NCBI GenBank assembly: GCA_963722575.1 | Contig: CAVRNR010000006.1 | Location: forward strand, 620,001 to 684,000 | DNA: 64,000 nucleotides | Direction: 5' to 3' | DNA from: Fen-178 sp963722575 | Lineage (GTDB): Bacteria; Acidobacteriota; Terriglobia; Bryobacterales; Bryobacteraceae | Part shown: positions 42,476-51,518 of the stretch, piece after piece | How the letters are laid out: each line of letters opens with the position of its first letter | How positions within the stretch are numbered: the stretch's first letter is position 1 | Position numbers and translations under genes: made by a program | Notes under the pieces: generated by a model | What the model saw: the letters and a program-made list of their open reading frames with translations, nothing else | Databases searched by the model: none | Told to the model about the DNA's origin: nothing

Positions 42476-45400
42476 TCCGCCTACGACCTGCCGTTCTTCT
42501 CACCACGGTGTTCTCTTGGTCCGCATGGGCCCAGACCTACACCATATCCACATTTGCCGGTGGCGGGCTGCCGGTCAACATACCAGGAACGTCCGCCAGC
42601 CTGGGATCCCCCGCATCTGTTGCGGCCGATCGGGCGGGCAATGTCTATTTCGCGACTCAAAACACCGTCCTTCGATTGGACGCCACAACGGGTATTCTGA
42701 CCCTGGTGGCGGGGAACGGGACTCCAGGCTTCAGCGGCGACAACGAATCGGCCGTTAGCGCCCAACTGAATAGTCCCGCAGGCGTCGCCGTGGACTCCGC
42801 CGGTAACGTCTACATCTCCGACGGGGGCAACCACCGCGTCCGCAAAGTCTCGAACGGGGTGATCGCCACCGTGGCGGGGAACGGGACTCCAGGCTTCAAC
42901 GGCGACAATGTCCCGGCCGCCAGCGCCCAGTTGTACAACCCCGGTGGGCTCGCCGTGGACTCTGCCGGCAACCTGTATATCGCCGACCAGTTTAATTTCC
43001 GCGTGCGCAAGGTCTCGAACGGGGTGATCACTACCGTGGCGGGGGGAGGCTCGTCCCTCGCCGACAGTGTCCCAGCCACCAGCGCAGAGTTGAACTACCC
43101 CATGGGCGTCGCCGTAGACTCCGCGGACAATCTCTACATCGCGGTTGCGTCGGATAACTTCGTTCCGGGCTTGATCCGCGAGGTCTCAAACGGGATGATT
43201 ACCACCGTGGCGGGCGGGGGCACATCCGCGGACGACAATGTCCCGGCCACCAGCGCACAGTTGGGCTACCTTCTCGGGGTTGCTGTGGACTCTGCTGGCA
43301 ACCTGTACATCGCCGACACTTCCAACAACCGCATTCGCAAGGTCTCGAACGGGGTGATCGCCACCTTGGCGGGAAGCGGGGCGCCATTTTTCGGCGGCGA
43401 CAACGGCCCGGCCACCATCGCCCAGTTGTACAACCCCGCTGCGGTCGCCGCGGACTCTGCCGGCAACCTGTACATCGCCGACACCCTCAACAACCGTATC
43501 CGCAAAGTCTCCAACGGGGTGATTACCACCGTGGCGGGGGGTGGAACGTGTTGTTTCAGCGGCGACAATGGCCCGGCCACCAGCGCCCAGTTGTCCAATC
43601 CCCAAGGCGTCGCCGTGGACTCTGCCGGCAACGTGTACATCGCCGACTCTGGCAACTATCGCGTCCGCAAAGCCTCGAACGGCGTCATCACCACCGTGGC
43701 GGGGAATGGGACGCGGAACGTGATACCGGGCTTCAGCGGCTCCAACGGCCTGGCCGCCGGCGCACAGTTGTACTGGCCCTCGGCTGTCGCCATGGATTCC
43801 GCGGCCAACCTCTACATCGCCGACTCGTCTAGCGGGATTCTGGGCCTGAGTTTGGGCTTGATCTACGAGGTGTCGAACGGGGTGATCGCCACCGTGGCCG
43901 GAGGCGCCGCGTGGAACAGTCCCACCGGCATCGCCGTGGACTCTGCAGGTAACCTCTACATTGCCGACACCATGAACAACCGCATCCTCGAGGTCTCGAA
44001 CGGGGTGATCGCCACCGTGGCGGGAAACGGGACCCAAGGCTCCGGCGGCGACAAGGGCCCGGCCATCAGCGCCCAGTTGTCCCGGCCCAGAGGTGTCGCG
44101 GTGGACTCCGCGGGCAATCTTTACATCGCCGATACTTTCAACAACTGCATCCGCGAGGTCTCGAACGGGGTGATCGCCACCGTGGTGGGAACCGGGACGC
44201 AGGGCTTCGGCGGCGACAACGGCCCGGCCGCCAGCGCCCAGTTGTACTGGCCCTGGGGCCTCGCCGTGGACTCCGCTGGCAACCTGTATATCGCCGACTC
44301 TAATAACAACCGCATCCGCAAGGTCTCGAACGGGGTGATCGCTACCGTGGCGGGTGGGGGATCGACCGGTCTGGGCGACAACGGCCCGGCCACCAACGCC
44401 CAGTTGTATGGCCCCGGCAGCATCGCCGTGGACTCCGCCGGCAACGTCTACATCGCCGACGCTGGTAACAACCGCATCCGTATTCTGAAGCCAGTTGGAT
44501 CTTCCTGCACTTACTCCGTCTCACCCACCACGTTGCAGGCCCCCGCCTCCGGCGGCAATTTGACCGTCGGCATCCAAACCGCCGCCTCCTGTCCCTGGGC
44601 AGTCTCCGGCTTGCCGGGTTGGATTACGGCTTCCGCCGCATCCTCCGGCCCCGGTTCCGCCTCCGTTGGTCTGGCAGTCTCTCCCAACAACTCGGGCGCG
44701 ACCCTCAGCGCGACGGTTCTGATTGCGGGCGTATCCGTCAACGTTACTCAGCCGGCCTTGGCGGCGGCGCCGCTACCCCCCATCAAGAGCGTCACAAACG
44801 CGGCCAGCTACATCGGCGGAGCGGTTTCCCCAGGCGAGATGGTTACGATCTTTGGCACGGGCATCGGGCCGGCCACCGCGGCATACGCCATAACGGACCC
44901 GGTCACCGGCGAGCTGGCGACCACCATCGGCGGCGTGCAGGTGTTGTTCAATGGCACTCCGGCTCCGATGATCTACGCCAGCAGCACACAACTGTCGGCG
45001 GTGGTGCCGTATGAGATGGCGCTCATTTCCAACCCCTCGGTGTGGATCGCGTACGCGGGCCAGATCTCCAACGCGTACCCGTTGACCGTGGCGGCCACGG
45101 CCCCGGGCGTGTTCGCACAGAACGCGTCGGGCAGCGGGACGGGGGCGATTCTGAACCAGGACAACAGCCTGAACGGGCCGAGCCATCCCGCGGCCAAGGG
45201 CAGCATCGTACAGATGTTCCTGACGGGTGAAGGCCAGACCACCCCGCAGGGAGTCACGGGCAAGATCACGGGTGTGACTTTGCCGCCTCCGCAGGTGACG
45301 CCGGCGCCGGTGCAGCCGATCCTGGTGTCGACCGGCGGCCAGGCTCTCTATACGTACGCCGGGGAAGCGCCGGCCATGGTAGCGGGGGTGATGCAGCTCA

Positions 45401-45501
45401 ACGTGCAGATCCCGCTGAACGCGCCGTCGGGCGCGCTGTCGATTCAGGTGTCGATTGGCGGCAACATGAGTCAGAATGGCATCACAGTGTCGGTCGAATG
45501 A
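42472..45501 (+). CDS. Exported 12-unit NHL-repeat protein with BACON and TIGR03437 domains (second of three)
   Basis: The GTG at 42472 (VIRLRPAVLLTTVFSWSAWA) yields a signal peptide directly after the overlap with the previous stop, and 1009 residues; longer frames upstream are shadows. It has 12 NHL-type units, including two that deviate (near residues 225 and 460). Residues about 678-760 (CTYSVSPTTLQAP, CPWAVSGLPGWIT, GVSVNVTQ) are a BACON-type all-beta domain, often linked to carbohydrate or mucin binding. The TIGR03437 domain follows from about 775 to the end. The stop overlaps the next ATG. Confidence 0.9.
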   Translation: MIRLRPAVLLTTVFSWSAWAQTYTISTFAGGGLPVNIPGTSASLGSPASVAADRAGNVYFATQNTVLRLDATTGILTLVAGNGTPGFSGDNESAVSAQLNSPAGVAVDSAGNVYISDGGNHRVRKVSNGVIATVAGNGTPGFNGDNVPAASAQLYNPGGLAVDSAGNLYIADQFNFRVRKVSNGVITTVAGGGSSLADSVPATSAELNYPMGVAVDSADNLYIAVASDNFVPGLIREVSNGMITTVAGGGTSADDNVPATSAQLGYLLGVAVDSAGNLYIADTSNNRIRKVSNGVIATLAGSGAPFFGGDNGPATIAQLYNPAAVAADSAGNLYIADTLNNRIRKVSNGVITTVAGGGTCCFSGDNGPATSAQLSNPQGVAVDSAGNVYIADSGNYRVRKASNGVITTVAGNGTRNVIPGFSGSNGLAAGAQLYWPSAVAMDSAANLYIADSSSGILGLSLGLIYEVSNGVIATVAGGAAWNSPTGIAVDSAGNLYIADTMNNRILEVSNGVIATVAGNGTQGSGGDKGPAISAQLSRPRGVAVDSAGNLYIADTFNNCIREVSNGVIATVVGTGTQGFGGDNGPAASAQLYWPWGLAVDSAGNLYIADSNNNRIRKVSNGVIATVAGGGSTGLGDNGPATNAQLYGPGSIAVDSAGNVYIADAGNNRIRILKPVGSSCTYSVSPTTLQAPASGGNLTVGIQTAASCPWAVSGLPGWITASAASSGPGSASVGLAVSPNNSGATLSATVLIAGVSVNVTQPALAAAPLPPIKSVTNAASYIGGAVSPGEMVTIFGTGIGPATAAYAITDPVTGELATTIGGVQVLFNGTPAPMIYASSTQLSAVVPYEMALISNPSVWIAYAGQISNAYPLTVAATAPGVFAQNASGSGTGAILNQDNSLNGPSHPAAKGSIVQMFLTGEGQTTPQGVTGKITGVTLPPPQVTPAPVQPILVSTGGQALYTYAGEAPAMVAGVMQLNVQIPLNAPSGALSIQVSIGGNMSQNGITVSVE

Positions 45502-48500
45502 AAAGGGTGTTTCTAGGAATGCGTCTACTGTTTGTCGTTTTTCTTACCTCGGTCTTGTCCTGCTCCGCATGGAGTCAGACCTACACCATATCGACCTTGG
45601 CTGGCACCGGGCTGCCTGTCAACGTCTTAGGAACGTCCGCCAGCCTGGGCTACGGCTCCGGCCTGAATAAGGGACCTCAGTATATTGCGGCTGATCGGGC
45701 GGGCAATGCGTTCTTCGCATATGGCAACGCTGTCCTGCGACTGGACGCCACCACGGGCATCCTGACCCTGGTGGCGGGAAACGGCACTCCGGGCTTCAGC
45801 GGCGACAACGGCCCGGCCACCAGCGCCCAGTTGAATGGCCCCGAAGGCCTCGCCGTGGACTCCGCCGGCAACCTCTACATAGCCGACTCCCAGAACCAAC
45901 GCATTCGTGAGGTCTCGAACGGGCTGATCGCCACTGTGGCGGGAAACGGCGCGTGTTGCTTCGGCGGCGATGGCGGCCCGGCCACCAGCGCCAACCTGGA
46001 TTTTCCCATGGGCGTCGCGGTGGACTCTTCCGGCAACCTCTACATTGCCGAGCCTTATGGCTACCGCATCCGCAAGGTCTCGAACGGCGTGATCTCGACC
46101 ATCGCGGGAAACGGGGGCCCAGGCTTCGGCGGCGACAACGGCCCGGCTACCAGCGCCCAGTTGAATGGGCCCCAGGGCCTCGCCGTGGATTCCGCTGGCA
46201 ACCTCTACATCGCGGACACTCTTAACAACTGCATCCGCAAGGTCTCGAGCGGGGTGATTACCACCGTGGCGGGCGGCGCAATGCCAGTCTCCAGCGGAGA
46301 CAATGGCCCAGCCACCAGCGCCGGTTTGGACCATCCCACCGGCGTCGCTGTGGATTCCGCCGGCAACCTCTACATCGCCGACGGCAACAGCATCCGCAAA
46401 GTTTCGGGCGGCACAATCACCACCGTGGCGGGGAACGGCTTTTCAGGCTTCAGCGGCGACAACGGCCCAGCCACCAGCGCCCAATTATCCTGTCCCTGCG
46501 GCATTGCCGTGGACTCCGCCGCCAACCTCTACATCGCCGGTAGTTTCAACTATCGCATCCGCAAGGTGTCGGGCGGCGTAATCGCCACGGTGGCGGGAAA
46601 CGGGACGCCAGGCTTCGGCGGCGACAACGGCCCGGCTACCAGCGCCCAGTTGTACTATCCCACCGGCGGCGCCGTGGACTCCGCCGGCAACCTCTACGTT
46701 GCCGACACTGGCAACTTCCGCATACGCAAAGTCTCCGGCGGAGTGATCGCTACTGTGGCTGGGGGCGGCTCGGTTTTCGGCGACAACCTCCCGGCCACCA
46801 GCGTCCATTTGAATGTCCCCATCGGCGTTGCGGTGGACTCGGCTGGCAACCTTTACATCGCCGACTCCGACAACAACCGGATTCGCAAGGTGTCGAACGG
46901 GGTAATCGCCACCGTGGCGGGAAACGGGACGCCAGCCTTCAGCGGCGACAACGGCCCGGCCATCAGCGCCCAGTTGAGCGCTCCCATAGGCGTCGCCGTG
47001 GACTCTGCCGGCAACCTCTACATCGCCGACTCTTCTAACGACCGCATTCGCAAGGTGACGAACGGGGTGATTACCACGGTGGCGGGAAACGGGACGCTAG
47101 GCTTCAGCGGCGACAACGGCCCGGCCATCAGCGCCACTCTCAACGCTCCCAACGGCGTCGCCGTGGACTCGGCTGGTAACCTCTACATCAACGACTGCGG
47201 TAACTATCGGATACGCAAGGTCACGAACGGGGTGATCACCACCGTGGCTGGAAACGGGACGCTGGGCTTCAGCGGCGACAACGGCCCGGCCACCAGCGCC
47301 CAGTTGAACTCTCCCTCCGGCGTCGCCGTGGACTCTACCGGCAACCTCTACATCGCCGACTTTGGGAATAATCGCATCCGCAAAGTCTCGAACGGGGTGA
47401 TCGCCACCATAGCGGGAAGCGGAACGCAAGGCTTCAGTGGCGACAACGGCCCGGCCACCAGCGCCGAGTTGTCCTATCCGGAGGGCGTCGCTGTGGATTC
47501 CGCTGGCAACCTATACATCGCCGACACCGATAACTACCGCATCCGTGTTTTGACTCCAGTTGCATCTCTTTGCACTTACTCTGTCTCACCCACCACGTTG
47601 CTGGCCCCGGCCTCGGGCGGCAATCTGACCGTCGGCATTCAAACTGCCCTCGCCTGCCCCTGGGCCATCTCCGGCTTGCCGGGTTGGATCACGGTTTCCG
47701 CCGCATCCTCCGGCCCCGCTTCCGCCTCCGTGGCTCTCGCGGTCTTTCCCAATAACTCCGGCACGACCCTCACGGCGACCGTTTCGATTGCCGGCGTCTC
47801 CGTCACCGTCACTCAGCCAGCCTTGGCGACTGCGCCGCTGCCTCCCATCAAGAGCGTGGTGAACGCCGCCAGCTTCATCGGCGGCCCGGTCTCCCCAGGC
47901 GAGTTGGTTACCATCTTTGGCGCGGGCATTGGACCGGCCACTCCCGCATACGCCATCGCCGACCCATCGACCGGCAAGCTGGCGACCAGCATCGGCGGCG
48001 TTGAGGTGCTGTTCAATGGCGCCCCCGCTCCCATGATCTACGCCAGCAGCACGCAAGTGTCGGCAGTGGTGCCGTATGAGATGGCGCTCATTCCCAACCC
48101 CTCGCTGTGGATCGAGTACGCGGGAGAGACTTCCAACGCGTACGTGTTAACCTCGGCGCCCGCGGCCCCGGCTCTGTTCGCGCAGAACTCATCGGGCAGC
48201 GGACCGGGGGCCATCCTGAACCAGGACAACAGTCTGAACGGGCCGGGCCATCCCACGGCCAAGGGCAGCATTGTACAGGTGTTCATGACGGGCGAGGGCC
48301 TTACCTACCCGCCCAGCGTCACGGGCGCAATTACCACCGTGACCTTGCCGCCTCCGCAGGTGACGCCAATGCCACTGCAATCGATCCAGGTGTTGATCAA
48401 CGGCCAGCCGGCCCAGTATACGTACGCCGGGGAAGCGCCGGCCATGGTAGCGGGGGTGATGCAGCTCAACGTGCAGATCCCAGCCATTGTGCCGTCGGGC

Positions 48501-48569
48501 CCGCTGGAGGTTCTTGTGTCGATCGGCGGGGTTAGCAGCCAGAAAGGCATCACCGTATCGGTTCAGTGA
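45498..48569 (+). CDS. Exported 12-unit NHL-repeat protein with BACON and TIGR03437 domains (third of three)
   Basis: A 1023-residue paralogue of the preceding gene, starting at the ATG in the ATGA overlap. The signal peptide is MRLLFVVFLTSVLSCSAWS after a short leader. Twelve NHL-type units follow, then a BACON-type domain at about 690-775 (CTYSVSPTTLLAP, CPWAISGLPGWIT, GVSVTVTQ) and the TIGR03437 domain (VVNAASFIGGPVSPGELVTI ... VEVLFNGAPAPMIYASSTQV). Units differ mainly at the xxNxR loop positions, as expected for a varied binding face. Same inferred location and role as its neighbours. Confidence 0.9.
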   Translation: MKRVFLGMRLLFVVFLTSVLSCSAWSQTYTISTLAGTGLPVNVLGTSASLGYGSGLNKGPQYIAADRAGNAFFAYGNAVLRLDATTGILTLVAGNGTPGFSGDNGPATSAQLNGPEGLAVDSAGNLYIADSQNQRIREVSNGLIATVAGNGACCFGGDGGPATSANLDFPMGVAVDSSGNLYIAEPYGYRIRKVSNGVISTIAGNGGPGFGGDNGPATSAQLNGPQGLAVDSAGNLYIADTLNNCIRKVSSGVITTVAGGAMPVSSGDNGPATSAGLDHPTGVAVDSAGNLYIADGNSIRKVSGGTITTVAGNGFSGFSGDNGPATSAQLSCPCGIAVDSAANLYIAGSFNYRIRKVSGGVIATVAGNGTPGFGGDNGPATSAQLYYPTGGAVDSAGNLYVADTGNFRIRKVSGGVIATVAGGGSVFGDNLPATSVHLNVPIGVAVDSAGNLYIADSDNNRIRKVSNGVIATVAGNGTPAFSGDNGPAISAQLSAPIGVAVDSAGNLYIADSSNDRIRKVTNGVITTVAGNGTLGFSGDNGPAISATLNAPNGVAVDSAGNLYINDCGNYRIRKVTNGVITTVAGNGTLGFSGDNGPATSAQLNSPSGVAVDSTGNLYIADFGNNRIRKVSNGVIATIAGSGTQGFSGDNGPATSAELSYPEGVAVDSAGNLYIADTDNYRIRVLTPVASLCTYSVSPTTLLAPASGGNLTVGIQTALACPWAISGLPGWITVSAASSGPASASVALAVFPNNSGTTLTATVSIAGVSVTVTQPALATAPLPPIKSVVNAASFIGGPVSPGELVTIFGAGIGPATPAYAIADPSTGKLATSIGGVEVLFNGAPAPMIYASSTQVSAVVPYEMALIPNPSLWIEYAGETSNAYVLTSAPAAPALFAQNSSGSGPGAILNQDNSLNGPGHPTAKGSIVQVFMTGEGLTYPPSVTGAITTVTLPPPQVTPMPLQSIQVLINGQPAQYTYAGEAPAMVAGVMQLNVQIPAIVPSGPLEVLVSIGGVSSQKGITVSVQ

Positions 48570-48742
48570 GGTATTGCCGCGCCTTCGCGCAATTCATCGG
48601 CGGTGCGGCGGGCCAACTCCTCACCCATGCCCAGGCCGAAGATGGGCTCCCGGGCGGCGTGGTGCAGCACGTGGAGCCGGATCAATCCCGAGCAGAGGTC
48701 GCGGCCGTTGACAGTGCGCCCCGCGGGTCCCCATAATATCAA
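48563..48742 (-). pseudogene. PadR-family regulator remnant
   Basis: A 59-codon minus-strand frame from a TTG at 48742 contains RDLCSGLIRLHVLHHAA and REPIFGLGMGEELAR, the first helices of a PadR winged-helix regulator. The recognition helix and wing (SPGTLYPLLH-type region) are missing; the frame goes on to TADELREGAAIPH and stops. An internal deletion is inferred. It overlaps the end of the third NHL gene and lies beside an ABC transporter operon, a frequent PadR neighbour. The stretch 48570-48763 holds nothing else. Confidence 0.5.
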
Positions 48743-48763
48743 TGACCGGCTGGCCGGTCGCTC

Positions 48764-49588
48764 ATGGCTGCGCGCATCGTCGACCGCCCCGCTCGGACCG
48801 GAGCCATTCTTATCGCCAGCCGCGCCGCCGTGTCAGCCGGCGCGCTCGCCATCGCGACCTTCCTCCCGTTTGCGTCCGGACCGGTGGTTCGGGCGGAGGG
48901 ACCCGATGCCCTATCCATCGCCCGGAAATGCGATGCGGCGCTCAAAGGGAAAACCGAACACGGCTCGGCCTCGATGACGGTTCGCACACCCGAGTGGCAG
49001 CGGACGTTGGAGATGACGTTCTGGTACGATTATCCGGACAAGACTCTCATACGGATGACCGCTCCCGCCAAGGACGCCGGAACGGGCACGCTTCGCCTGG
49101 GGACCAACATGTGGACGTACCTGCCCTCGGTGGAGCGCGTCATCAAGATTCCGCCATCCCTCATGCTCCAGTCCTGGATGGGCAGCGACTTCACCAATGA
49201 CGACCTGGTGAAGGAAAGCAGCCTGCCTACCGACTACACCCACCGCATCGAGGCCGAAACCACAGAGGACGGCGACCTCTGCTACCGGCTGGCCGCCACT
49301 CCGAAACCAAACGCTCCGGTGGTGTGGGGCAAGCTGGTGCTGCTGATCCGCACAGCGGATTTTCTTCCTCGCCGCGAAGAGTTCTACGACGAACGGGGAG
49401 CGCTTCAGAAGACTCTGTATTTCGACGAATTCCGCCGAACCGGCGCGCGCAACTACCCCATGCGGTGGCGCATGGTCTCCCACAACAAGCCGGGACACGA
49501 AACCACTTTGACGCTCTCTTCGCTGCAATTCGACCAGCCGATATCCGCGGACCTGTTTACGCGGCAGAATCTCGAACGGCGTTTCTGA
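48764..49588 (+). CDS. Outer-membrane lipoprotein-sorting (LolA-like) protein
   Basis: A 274-residue exported protein with a long N-terminal signal region (AAVSAGALAIATFLPFASG). The mature part follows the LolA-like outer membrane lipoprotein-sorting family: ALSIARKCDAALKGK, ASMTVRTPEWQRTLEM, LRLGTNMWTYLPSVERVIKI, SWMGSDFTNDDL and KLVLLIRTADFLPRREEFYD. It is the first gene of a four-gene operon with FtsX-like permease, LolD-like ATPase and a predicted outer-membrane barrel, which points to transfer of a lipid or lipoprotein-like ligand across the envelope. Confidence 0.85.
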   Translation: MAARIVDRPARTGAILIASRAAVSAGALAIATFLPFASGPVVRAEGPDALSIARKCDAALKGKTEHGSASMTVRTPEWQRTLEMTFWYDYPDKTLIRMTAPAKDAGTGTLRLGTNMWTYLPSVERVIKIPPSLMLQSWMGSDFTNDDLVKESSLPTDYTHRIEAETTEDGDLCYRLAATPKPNAPVVWGKLVLLIRTADFLPRREEFYDERGALQKTLYFDEFRRTGARNYPMRWRMVSHNKPGHETTLTLSSLQFDQPISADLFTRQNLERRF

Positions 49589-49598
49589 GAGGGCATGG

Positions 49599-50825
49599 AT
49601 GCTTTTCTGGCAAATGGCGTGGCGCAATGTGTGGAGGTACCGCCGGCGCTCGCTTCTGACCGTGCTGACCATCGCGCTCGGGCTGGCATTCAACATCCTG
49701 ATGCGCAGCATCGGCGACGGTTATCACGAGCAGATGGTGGACAACTCCGTGCGCGCTCAGATCGGCCACATCGAGATCCATCGTTCCGGCTACCAGCACG
49801 ATCCCGGGCTGCTGAAGACGTTGCCCGACGTGGCGTCGCTCGAACGGGTGGTGCCGCGGACGCCGCATCTGCGCGGCTACTCTTTCCGGGTGCTGGGCGA
49901 CGGGCTCGCCAGCACGGCGGAGAATTCGGCGGGAGTCAGCATCGTCGGCATCGTGCCGCGGGCCGAGCGCACGGTCACCACCATCGACCGCGCCGTCATC
50001 GCCGGAAGATTCCTCGACGAAGGCATGAGCCGGCCGATCCTGATCGGCGAACGCCTCTCGCAATCGCTGGGCGCGAGGCCGAACGACAAAGTGGTGCTGC
50101 TGGTCCAGGCGGCCGATGGCTCGATGGGCGCGCAACTGTTCCGCGTGGCCGGCATATTCCGATCCGGCTCGCCGGAGCTTGATCGCGGGGTGGTCTACCT
50201 GCTCCGGGGGGACGCGCAATCGCTGTTTTCGCTGGACGGCGGGATGACCGAAGTCGCGCTGCTGCTGGACTCGTCGGAATCCGTGGCGGGGGCGCAGCGA
50301 TTCCTGAGCAGCCAACTGGCCGGAACGCCGGTGGAGATTCTGCCCTGGTACGTGGTGGAGCCGTTCCTGCGGCAGTTCATTGAGTTGGACGACGCTTTCT
50401 TCTACATCATCGTCCTCATCCTTTTCGTGGTGATCTCGGTGGGCATCCTGAACACGGTCATGATGTCGGTGTTCGAACGGGTGCGGGAATTCGGCGTGAT
50501 GATGGCGCTGGGCACAAAGCCCCGTCAGGTGGTGCGGCTGGTGGTACAGGAAGCGGGGGTGCTCGCCGTGCTGGGCGCCGCGCTGGGTACGCTCCTCGGG
50601 AGCGCGTCCACCCTGGTTTTCGCTTACACCGGAATCGACCTCTCCGGCTACGCCGCGGGAGCATCGGCTCTGGGGATCACCACCACCGTCATGCATCCGG
50701 AACTGATGGCGGGGAACCTGGTCTTTTCCGGCCTTTCCGTAATGGCCGTCGTCGTGCTGGTGTCTTTCTATCCGGCCATCAAAGCCGCGGGCCTGAAGCC
50801 GGTCGAAGCCATCCGGCACATCTGA
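49599..50825 (+). CDS. FtsX/LolC-type ABC transporter permease
   Basis: A 408-residue permease starting 10 bases after the LolA-like gene. It has the family layout: one N-terminal helix (RRRSLLTVLTIALGLAFNIL), a large periplasmic MacB_PCD-like domain, and three C-terminal helices (FYIIVLILFVVISVGILNTV, GVLAVLGAALGTLLGS, LSVMAVVVLVSFYP). The ending PAIKAAGLKPVEAIRHI is typical of LolC/E and MacB-type permeases. Such proteins couple ATP hydrolysis to extraction of a lipidated or periplasmic substrate instead of transport through a pore. The next gene begins directly at its stop. Confidence 0.9.
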   Translation: MLFWQMAWRNVWRYRRRSLLTVLTIALGLAFNILMRSIGDGYHEQMVDNSVRAQIGHIEIHRSGYQHDPGLLKTLPDVASLERVVPRTPHLRGYSFRVLGDGLASTAENSAGVSIVGIVPRAERTVTTIDRAVIAGRFLDEGMSRPILIGERLSQSLGARPNDKVVLLVQAADGSMGAQLFRVAGIFRSGSPELDRGVVYLLRGDAQSLFSLDGGMTEVALLLDSSESVAGAQRFLSSQLAGTPVEILPWYVVEPFLRQFIELDDAFFYIIVLILFVVISVGILNTVMMSVFERVREFGVMMALGTKPRQVVRLVVQEAGVLAVLGAALGTLLGSASTLVFAYTGIDLSGYAAGASALGITTTVMHPELMAGNLVFSGLSVMAVVVLVSFYPAIKAAGLKPVEAIRHI

Positions 50826-51518
50826 ATGGATATGGCGCAGATCGAGCTGATCGACGTTTCGAAAACCTACCACACGCACGTTGCGGTACACGCGCTGACC
50901 GGGTTGAATCTGACCGTGGAGAAAGGCGAATTCGCGGCGGCCGTGGGCCCCTCGGGATCGGGCAAGACCACTCTGCTCAACCTCATCGGCGCCATCGACA
51001 CCCCGGACACCGGCATCATCCGCATCGCCGGGATGGAGATCACTTCCACACCGGCGGACCAGCTCGCGGAATTCCGGCTGCGGCATCTCGGCTTCGTGTT
51101 CCAGTCCTTCAACCTGTTCCCGGTGCTCAGCGTTCTGGAGAACCTGGAGTTTGTTCCGGCTCTCCAGGGTGTGCCCAAGGCGGACCGTGTGCGCCGCGCG
51201 GAGCGCCTGCTGGAGGCCGTCGGAATGCGCGAGCTTCGCGACCAGCGCCCCGACGAACTGAGCGGAGGCCAGCAGCAGCGCGTGGCCGTCCTGCGGGCGA
51301 TCCTGCCGGAACCGGATCTGGTACTGGCCGACGAACCGACGGCGAACCTGGATTCGGAAAACGCGTCGCTGCTGCTCGACATGATGGAACGCCTCAATCG
51401 CGAACTGGCCGTAACATTTCTGTTCTCGACTCACGATCCGGCCGTGATGCGCCGCGCCCGCCGCCTCATCCGCTTGAAAGACGGCCGGCTGACCGGCGAC
51501 GAAAAGCAAGAACCGTGA
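50826..51518 (+). CDS. LolD/MacB-type ABC transporter ATPase
   Basis: A 230-residue ATP-binding subunit. Walker A is GPSGSGKTTLL, the Q loop lies in LGFVFQSFNLFPVLS, the signature is LSGGQQQRVAVLRA, Walker B is DLVLADEPTANLDS, and the switch His is in FLFSTHDP. These residues are complete. It pairs with the FtsX-type permease just upstream, and its last four bases overlap the following outer-membrane protein gene. Confidence 0.93.
   Translation: MDMAQIELIDVSKTYHTHVAVHALTGLNLTVEKGEFAAAVGPSGSGKTTLLNLIGAIDTPDTGIIRIAGMEITSTPADQLAEFRLRHLGFVFQSFNLFPVLSVLENLEFVPALQGVPKADRVRRAERLLEAVGMRELRDQRPDELSGGQQQRVAVLRAILPEPDLVLADEPTANLDSENASLLLDMMERLNRELAVTFLFSTHDPAVMRRARRLIRLKDGRLTGDEKQEP

Noticed and set aside
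39900..47550. Many evenly spaced DNA repeats, CRISPR-like at first sight
   Set aside because: The period is about 160 bases, the repeats are in frame and encode NHL units, and there are no spacers or cas genes.
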